From the NCBI GenBank assembly GCA_007125735.1, contig SLCP01000135.1, positions 1-11,485 on the forward strand: a stretch of DNA of 11,485 bases, read 5' to 3'. The notes under the pieces are model-generated. The model made no database searches, had not been told where the DNA came from, and saw only the letters and a program-made list of their open reading frames with translations. Each line of letters opens with the position of its first letter. Positions within the stretch are counted from its first letter, which is position 1. Below are positions 7,546-11,485 of the stretch, piece after piece. A program made the translations under genes and the position numbers. Source of the DNA: Coriobacteriia bacterium. Lineage in GTDB: Bacteria; Actinomycetota; Coriobacteriia; Anaerosomatales; SLCP01.

Positions 7546-7589
7546 GTTTAACATTTGTTTTACCTCAGCGGTTGCGAAGTTAACACCCG
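7546..7589. promoter_or_regulatory. Candidate PHO box: 11-bp-spaced direct repeats between phoP and pstS
   Basis: Units start exactly every 11 bases: GTTTAAC (7546), GTTTTAC (7557), a degenerate GCGGTTG (7568) and GTTAACA (7579). A further weak match (ATTCAAT) lies near 7536. PhoP/PhoB regulators bind such one-turn direct repeats, with GTTCACC-like units in Streptomyces and TTAACA-like units in Bacillus. The block is markedly richer in A and T than its surroundings and sits between divergent promoters, so one array could serve both the regulator operon and pst. The period is read directly from the sequence; binding is inferred. Confidence 0.65.
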
Positions 7590-7616
7590 TGCAACCACAC
7601 CGTCCCTCCTCAGCCC

Positions 7617-7622
7617 TAGCAT
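7617..7622 (+). promoter_or_regulatory. Candidate -10 box of the pst operon
   Basis: TAGCAT matches TANNNT and lies 27 bases past the last PHO-box unit. RNA starting about 7 bases later would have a 5' leader of roughly 75 bases before pstS. There is no recognisable -35, as expected for an activator-dependent promoter. Other start points cannot be excluded. Confidence 0.35.
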
Positions 7623-7703
7623 GAATCCAGCGTCGGCCCGATGCCGGTGCGCATGCAGTGGTCACTGAGCACGTCAGTCACGGAGACAAAGGAGAGGGAG
7701 CCA

Positions 7704-8606
7704 GTGAAGGCGAAGAAGCTGTTTGCATTCGCGCTCGTCGCAGTCCTCGCCCTCGGCACGATGGGTCTTGCCGGGTGCAACGGGAACGACGAGCCTGCCG
7801 AGGAGCCCGAGACCCCGTCCGAGGAGCCTGCGGCAGAAGAGCTCACCGGTTCGATCACGGTCCAGGGCTCGGACACCATGGTCAACCTCGGCCAGGCGTT
7901 TGCCGAGGCGTTCATGGACGAGTACGGCGACGTCGATGTGTCGGTCACCGGTGGCGGTTCGGGTACCGGCATCGCCGCGCTCATCAACGGCACGATCGAC
8001 TTCGCGAACGCATCGCGTGCGATCAAGGATGAGGAGATCGACGAGGCCGAGGCGACGAACGGCGTTCCGCCGATCGAGTACACGGTCGCCTACGACGGCA
8101 TCGCTGTCATCGTCAACACGGCGCTCGGCGTCGACGAGATCACCTTCGAGGAGCTCGGTGCGATCTACCGCGGCGAGATAACCAACTGGAGCGAGGTCGG
8201 CGGCCCGGACAAGGACATCGTCATACTTTCGCGTGACACGTCCTCTGGTACCTACGCGTTCTTCCTCGAGCACGTCGTTCAGGCTGAGGATGGCGACGCG
8301 GTCTACAGTGCCGAGGCGCTTCTCATGCCCTCGACGCAGGCGATCGTCGACGAGACAATCGCGAACGACGCTGCGATCGGCTACATCGGCCTTGGCTATG
8401 TCACCGACGACATCAGCGTCGTAGCAGTCGACGGTGTCCAGGCGAGTGTCGCCGGCGTCCAGGACGGCAGCTACAACGTGGCGCGTCCGCTCTTCATGTA
8501 CGCCGCTGTGCAGCCTGAAGGAGCCAAGCAGGTGTTCATGGACTGGATCCTGAGCGCTGCCGGTCAGGCCGTTGTGGCGGATCTCGGCTTCGTCCCGGTC
8601 GACTAG
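7704..8606 (+). CDS. pstS: Phosphate ABC transporter, substrate-binding lipoprotein PstS
   Basis: This is the extracytoplasmic phosphate-binding protein of the high-affinity Pst importer. The 300-residue product starts with a lipoprotein signal peptide: VKAKK, a hydrophobic stretch to residue 21, and the lipobox LAGC (22-25) with C25 as lipid-anchored residue. A Glu/Pro-rich spacer (about 29-47) follows before the mature fold. Phosphate-contacting segments are clear: GSDTM (55-59), GGGSGTG (83-89), NASRA (102-106) and SRDTSSGTY (176-184). I chose GTG 7704 because AAAGGAG (7688-7694) and GGGAG (7696-7700) lie just upstream and the signal peptide then begins properly. The in-frame ATG at 7641 would put 21 residues before it. 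It is the first gene of pstSCAB, divergent from phoP-phoR and downstream of the PHO-box-like repeats, so induction by low phosphate is likely. Confidence 0.95.
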   Translation: MKAKKLFAFALVAVLALGTMGLAGCNGNDEPAEEPETPSEEPAAEELTGSITVQGSDTMVNLGQAFAEAFMDEYGDVDVSVTGGGSGTGIAALINGTIDFANASRAIKDEEIDEAEATNGVPPIEYTVAYDGIAVIVNTALGVDEITFEELGAIYRGEITNWSEVGGPDKDIVILSRDTSSGTYAFFLEHVVQAEDGDAVYSAEALLMPSTQAIVDETIANDAAIGYIGLGYVTDDISVVAVDGVQASVAGVQDGSYNVARPLFMYAAVQPEGAKQVFMDWILSAAGQAVVADLGFVPVD

Positions 8607-8609
8607 CGG

Positions 8610-9542
8610 ATGAGAGCGCCCTTCATAGCGAAGTGGCGTGCAGGCCTTCTCGGCCGCCCGGTTACCAGCCGGGCGGCCGATGGGCTTGTTCGGAAGGTGA
8701 TCGCGCTCAACGGCTGGGCTGCGATCTTCATCCTCGCCGCCATCTTCCTCTTTCTCGCCATCAACTCGAACCGCGCGCTTGGAGAGGTGGGCTTCGTCGC
8801 GATGCTCACCGGTCGGGAGTGGTACCCGACCATCGCCGTGCCGCGATTCGGTTTCCTGCCGCTGCTAGCAGGTTCGGCGGCGGTGACCGTGACCGCACTC
8901 GTACTCTCGGTGCCGGTGAGTGTCGCGGCGGCGGTGTTCATCTCCGAGTTCGCATCGGGGCGGGTCAAAGAGGTCGCGAAGGCGATCATCGAGTTCATGG
9001 CCGCCGTTCCCTCGGTCGTCTACGGTTTCGTCGGACTGGCCGTGGTCGCCCCGTGGGTACAGCAGACGTTCTCCCAGCCGAGCGGACTCTCGGCGCTCAC
9101 CGCGGCGATCGTGCTCGCCTTCATGATCGCCCCGACCATCGTCTCGATCTCCGAGGACGCGCTCCACGCGGTGCCCAACAGCCTACGGCAGGGCTCCCTC
9201 GCTCTTGGCAATACGCGCTGGCAGACGACGTACAAGGTCGTCATACCCTCGGCATCGTCGGGCGTGCTTGCGGCTGTCATGCTCGGCATGGGTCGGGCGA
9301 TCGGCGAGACGATGGCCGTACTCATGCTCACCGGTAACGCCGCGATCATACCGACGTCCCTGTTCGACTCGGTCCGCACCATCACCGGCACCATCGCTGC
9401 CGAGATGGGCAACGTCGTCCAGGGCGGCCTGCACCAGTCGGTGCTCTTCAACCTCGGCCTCGTGCTGTTCACCATCACGTTCCTCATCAATCTCGTCGCC
9501 GACCTCGTGCTCGAGAAGCAGCGTAGGAGGTGGCAGCGGTGA
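8610..9542 (+). CDS. pstC: Phosphate ABC transporter permease PstC
   Basis: This is one of the two membrane subunits that form the Pst phosphate channel. The 310-residue product has about six transmembrane segments, the first near residues 37-52. The cytoplasmic EAA loop (about 187-207, with GSLALGNTRWQTTYK) docks on the PstB ATPase and is followed by GRAIGETMAVLM, a PstC hallmark. The ATG stands 3 bases after the pstS stop with no good ribosome binding site, so translation probably depends on re-initiation after pstS. The only plausible in-frame alternative is GTG 8697, which also lacks a spaced ribosome binding site and would trim the protein to the edge of its first membrane helix. A strong hairpin covers codons 14-24. 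The 3' end overlaps pstA by GTGA. Confidence 0.94.
   Translation: MRAPFIAKWRAGLLGRPVTSRAADGLVRKVIALNGWAAIFILAAIFLFLAINSNRALGEVGFVAMLTGREWYPTIAVPRFGFLPLLAGSAAVTVTALVLSVPVSVAAAVFISEFASGRVKEVAKAIIEFMAAVPSVVYGFVGLAVVAPWVQQTFSQPSGLSALTAAIVLAFMIAPTIVSISEDALHAVPNSLRQGSLALGNTRWQTTYKVVIPSASSGVLAAVMLGMGRAIGETMAVLMLTGNAAIIPTSLFDSVRTITGTIAAEMGNVVQGGLHQSVLFNLGLVLFTITFLINLVADLVLEKQRRRWQR
8650..8680 (+). repeat. Perfect 12-bp GC-only-core inverted repeat at the 5' end of pstC
   Basis: TCGGCCGCCCGG (8650-8661) and its exact complement CCGGGCGGCCGA (8669-8680) enclose the 7-base loop TTACCAG. In RNA this would be one of the strongest hairpins in the window. It starts 44 bases after the pstS stop and lies inside pstC. 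There is no T run after it, so it is not a standard intrinsic terminator. It could protect the 3' end of a processed pstS mRNA or slow transcription, giving more PstS than permease. That role is inference. Confidence 0.6.
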
Positions 9543-10399
9543 GTAACAGGATCAGGAGCGCGCGCATCGTCCAGGCGCTCGCGGTTGGCATCACCGGCGC
9601 TGCCGCGGTGTTCATCGTGGCGGCGGCCCTCTTCCTGCTCATCACGATCGTGATCCGAGGCGCCCCGGCGATCAGCTGGGAGTTCATCACCGAACCGCCG
9701 CGCGGGCAGATGAAAGAGGGGGGCATCTATCCTGTCATCGTCGGTACGCTGGCGCTGACGCTCGGTACTGCGGCGTTCAGTCTGCCGATCGGTATCGCGG
9801 CGGGCATCTTCTTGTCCGAGTATGCGGCTCGCGGCAGGGTGACCCGGCTTATCAGGCTCGCGATCAGCAACATGGCCGGAGTTCCGTCGATCGTCTATGG
9901 GCTCTTCGGCCTCGCGCTCTTCGTGAACCTCGCGGGCTTCGGCAAGTCGATCATCGCCGGTGCTCTCACGCTCGCGTGCCTCACGCTGCCGGTGATCATC
10001 ACGGCTACCGAGGAGGCGCTGCGCCAGATTCCGTCGGACTTGAGGCAAGCGTCGCTCGCGCTCGGGGCGACGCGGTGGCGCACCATCTACAAGATCGTGC
10101 TCCCTGCCGCCGCTCCCGGTATCGTGACCGGCTCCATCCTCGGTCTGTCGCGTGCGGCCGGTGAGACGGCGCCGATCCTCTTCACCGCGGTGGCATACTA
10201 CAAGCGGCAGCTGCCCGACTCGATCTTCTCGGACGTCATGGCCCTGCCGTACCACATCTACATCCTCGCGACGCAGGTGACCGATCGTCCCATCGATATC
10301 GTGTGGGGCACAGCACTCGTGCTCGTCGCGGGAGTCACGGCACTCAGCGTGCTCGCAGCAGTGTGGCGCTCGAATCAAAGACGAAAGGTGAGATGGTGA
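9539..10399 (+). CDS. pstA: Phosphate ABC transporter permease PstA
   Basis: This is the second membrane subunit of the Pst importer. The 286 residues contain about six transmembrane segments, the first at about 14-38. The EAA loop near 160-185 (QASLALGATRWRTIYK, starting at Q170) and the following GLSRAAGETAPIL identify PstA rather than PstC. I chose GTG 9539 because AGGAGG (9525-9530) lies 8 bases upstream. The GTG at 9530 overlaps that site and cannot use it. The start gives a GTGA overlap with the pstC stop, implying translational coupling that helps keep the two permeases in equal amounts. The 3' end overlaps pstB. Confidence 0.94.
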   Translation: MSNRIRSARIVQALAVGITGAAAVFIVAAALFLLITIVIRGAPAISWEFITEPPRGQMKEGGIYPVIVGTLALTLGTAAFSLPIGIAAGIFLSEYAARGRVTRLIRLAISNMAGVPSIVYGLFGLALFVNLAGFGKSIIAGALTLACLTLPVIITATEEALRQIPSDLRQASLALGATRWRTIYKIVLPAAAPGIVTGSILGLSRAAGETAPILFTAVAYYKRQLPDSIFSDVMALPYHIYILATQVTDRPIDIVWGTALVLVAGVTALSVLAAVWRSNQRRKVRW

Positions 10400-11196
10400 C
10401 CGACCCCGGACATGACAAGGCGAGAGGCGGCAGTTTCGACTTGAAGGACGTTTCCGTCACGTATGGGAACGAGACGGCTGTCGCCGGTGTGACGATGCAT
10501 ATCAGACCGCGGGCCGTGACTGCGCTCATCGGGCCTTCAGGGTGCGGCAAGTCGACCCTGCTGCGCTGTCTCAACAGGATGAACGATGAGATCTCGAGCG
10601 CGGTGGTGGGAGGCACGATCACGCTTGACGGACGCGACATCTACGCCAAGGACATGGATCCGGTCGAACTGCGGACTCGGGTGGGTCAGGTGTTCCAGAA
10701 GCCCAATCCGTTTCCGATGACGATCTACGACAACGTCGCCTACGGGCCGAGGACGCAGGGCATCCGCAAGCGCTCCCAACTCGACGAGGTCGTCGAGAAG
10801 TCGCTCGTTCGGGCGGCGCTGTGGGGCGAGGTGAAGAAGGACCTCAAGAAGCACGCGTTCGAGCTCTCAGGTGGTCAGCAGCAGCGCCTGTGTATCGCGC
10901 GCGCGCTCGCGACGCAGCCCGACGTCATACTCATGGACGAGCCGGCATCCTCGCTCGACCCGATCTCCACGCAGCAGGTCGAGGACACGATCGCCGAGCT
11001 GAAGTCCTTCGTGACCGTCGTGATCGTCACGCACAACATGCAGCAGGCGGCACGCATCTCAGACGAGACTGCCTTCATGCTCCGCGAGACCATGGACGAG
11101 CCGGCGTTCCTCGTCGAGGTGGGAGAGACGCGCGTGATGTTCACCAACCCGGGCGACAAGCGCACGGAGGCCTACATCACGGGACGCTTCGGCTAG
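10393..11196 (+). CDS. pstB: Phosphate ABC transporter ATP-binding protein PstB
   Basis: This cytoplasmic ATPase powers phosphate import. The 267-residue product shows Walker A GPSGCGKST (47-55), the PstB-type Q-loop segment VFQKPNPFPMTIYDNVAYG, the ABC signature LSGGQQQR (158-165), Walker B ILMDEPASSLDP (179-190) and the H-loop H214 in IVTHNMQQA. It ends with the family's typical TNPGDKRTEAYITGRFG-like tail. It is slightly longer than the usual 250-260 residues, owing to an N-terminal extension and a few extra residues (MDEPAF) in the beta strand after the H-loop. Two starts are possible: ATG 10393, which overlaps pstA by 7 bases, or GTG 10396, which gives the same GTGA overlap as the pstC/pstA junction and better spacing from AAAGG (10384-10388). 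I list the ATG. No phoU follows within the window. Confidence 0.95.
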   Translation: MVTDPGHDKARGGSFDLKDVSVTYGNETAVAGVTMHIRPRAVTALIGPSGCGKSTLLRCLNRMNDEISSAVVGGTITLDGRDIYAKDMDPVELRTRVGQVFQKPNPFPMTIYDNVAYGPRTQGIRKRSQLDEVVEKSLVRAALWGEVKKDLKKHAFELSGGQQQRLCIARALATQPDVILMDEPASSLDPISTQQVEDTIAELKSFVTVVIVTHNMQQAARISDETAFMLRETMDEPAFLVEVGETRVMFTNPGDKRTEAYITGRFG

Positions 11197-11245
11197 ATCG
11201 GACGAGCGGCCACACCACGTCTGACAAGGGTCTTCTGCGGGAACA

Positions 11246-11342
11246 CAACAGGACGCGCCGAGGGGGGGAGGCGCGTCCTGTCCTGTCGAGAGCCGCGTTG
11301 CCCGCCCCGAGGGGGGAGGAGAAGGCGGGTCGCTGTGCTCTG
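11246..11342 (-). ncRNA. 6C RNA (actinobacterial small RNA with two C-rich hairpin loops)
   Basis: Read on the minus strand, two hairpins follow one another. Hairpin 1 pairs CCCGCC (11339-11334) with GGCGGG (11306-11301); an inner CC-GG pairing can close a UCCCCCCUC loop. Hairpin 2 is a perfect 12-bp stem (ACAGGACGCGCC, 11281-11270, with 11259-11248) closing a UCCCCCCCUC loop. The linker is 19 bases. Two successive stem-loops, each exposing six or more cytosines, define the 6C RNA class known from Actinobacteria, whose mycobacterial member (B11) is a trans-acting regulator proposed to use the C-rich loops for mRNA pairing. A TANNNT box lies just upstream. The 3' tail after hairpin 2 (TGTGTT) is only moderately T-rich. 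The RNA converges on pstB. The structure is read from the sequence; class membership is by recognition, without a covariance-model search. Confidence 0.82.
11248..11281. terminator. Strong hairpin between pstB and the 6C RNA, likely two-way terminator
   Basis: A 12-bp perfect stem with a 10-base loop begins 51 bases after the pstB stop. On the minus strand it is the second hairpin of the 6C RNA and is followed by TGTGTT. On the plus strand it would end the pst transcript, but no T run follows (CCTGTCGAG), so it would be of the tail-less kind reported in high-GC bacteria. Terminator function is inferred. Confidence 0.5.
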
Positions 11343-11348
11343 TGTATG

Positions 11349-11354
11349 ATGCTA
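11349..11354 (-). promoter_or_regulatory. Candidate -10 box of the 6C RNA
   Basis: On the minus strand this reads TAGCAT (TANNNT), placed so that RNA would start near 11341-11343, a few bases before hairpin 1. The same hexamer is proposed ahead of pstS. No clear -35 box is seen at 16-18 bases upstream, so this is tentative. Confidence 0.4.
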
Positions 11355-11485
11355 GCAACACACGTGCCACTTACGGGTTCATGCGGCTTGTATAAATGAA
11401 TCAGGAATCAGGCATCCTGCATCATCAAGACTTATCGTCGAAGGACTCATTCGTGCGCTACGGGTAGAGACGCCGCGTAGGCTAC
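11355..11485. other. Right-edge non-coding stretch with a possible plus-strand promoter
   Basis: This stretch has more A and T than the rest of the window and no convincing gene. TATAAA (11391-11396, plus strand) resembles a -10 box, but no good -35 is visible. GAATCAG is repeated in tandem (11398-11411). Near the edge two short palindromes, CTAC-GG-GTAG (11458-11467) and GTAG-G-CTAC (11477-11485), hint at structured RNA or a regulatory site cut off by the window end. It probably leads to a gene beyond the window. Confidence 0.3.

Noticed and set aside
6757..7665. Upstream extension of the kinase frame by about 300 codons
   Set aside because: It overlaps the response regulator in another frame and reads as Arg/Gly-rich noise. 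The GTG at 6756 has a ribosome binding site and the GTGA overlap.
9020..10378. A 452-codon open frame on the minus strand
   Set aside because: It runs antisense across both pstC and pstA, is highly charged (Arg/Asp/His) and has no domain. It is a shadow of GC-rich coding sequence.
11301..11339. Plus-strand G-rich runs read as a possible G-quadruplex
   Set aside because: There are only two long G runs, set within separate hairpins. The minus-strand paired C-loop structure explains them better.
11396..11467. A 23-codon ORF starting at the TATAAA box near the right edge
   Set aside because: Its ATG overlaps the proposed -10 box, there is no ribosome binding site, and the peptide has no recognisable feature.

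Overview
The window is a compact, GC-rich stretch (genes packed with gaps of a few bases, G/C-ending codons, several GTG starts) from a high-GC Gram-positive bacterium, most likely an actinobacterium. A 6C-type small RNA, a PhoP/PhoR-style two-component pair, a CBS-domain family II pyrophosphatase and a probable leaderless helicase mRNA with a TANNNT -10 box all fit. Coriobacteriia or a relative is my best guess (inference). No mobile element, CRISPR array, tRNA or rRNA was seen.

Left part (1-5376, all plus strand): the 3' end of an AroF-type DAHP synthase; a 67-residue cysteine-rich zinc-ribbon protein that I cannot name; the UvrD/PcrA helicase, apparently read from a leaderless mRNA; a manganese-dependent inorganic pyrophosphatase with a CBS-DRTGG-CBS regulatory insert; and a PAP2-family membrane phosphatase.

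Middle (5380-7703): a PhoR-like histidine kinase and PhoP/PhoB-like response regulator on the minus strand, overlapping by GTGA. The 228-base gap to pstS holds an 11-bp-spaced array of GTTTAAC-like units, a good candidate PHO box serving both directions.

Right part (7704-11196, plus strand): pstS-pstC-pstA-pstB, the high-affinity phosphate ABC importer. A perfect 12-bp inverted repeat lies just inside pstC, and no phoU follows pstB within the window. Downstream, on the minus strand, two hairpins with C6 and C7 loops match the actinobacterial 6C RNA architecture. The second hairpin probably also ends transcription of the pst operon.

How it fits together: the kinase has almost no extracytoplasmic loop, so it probably reads phosphate status from the Pst transporter. 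The regulator would then bind the shared PHO box to raise both its own operon and pst. Two neighbours, the pyrophosphatase and the PAP2 phosphatase, also release phosphate, so most of the window concerns phosphate economy. Most of it is ordinary core biology; the most unusual parts are the non-coding structures and the small zinc protein.
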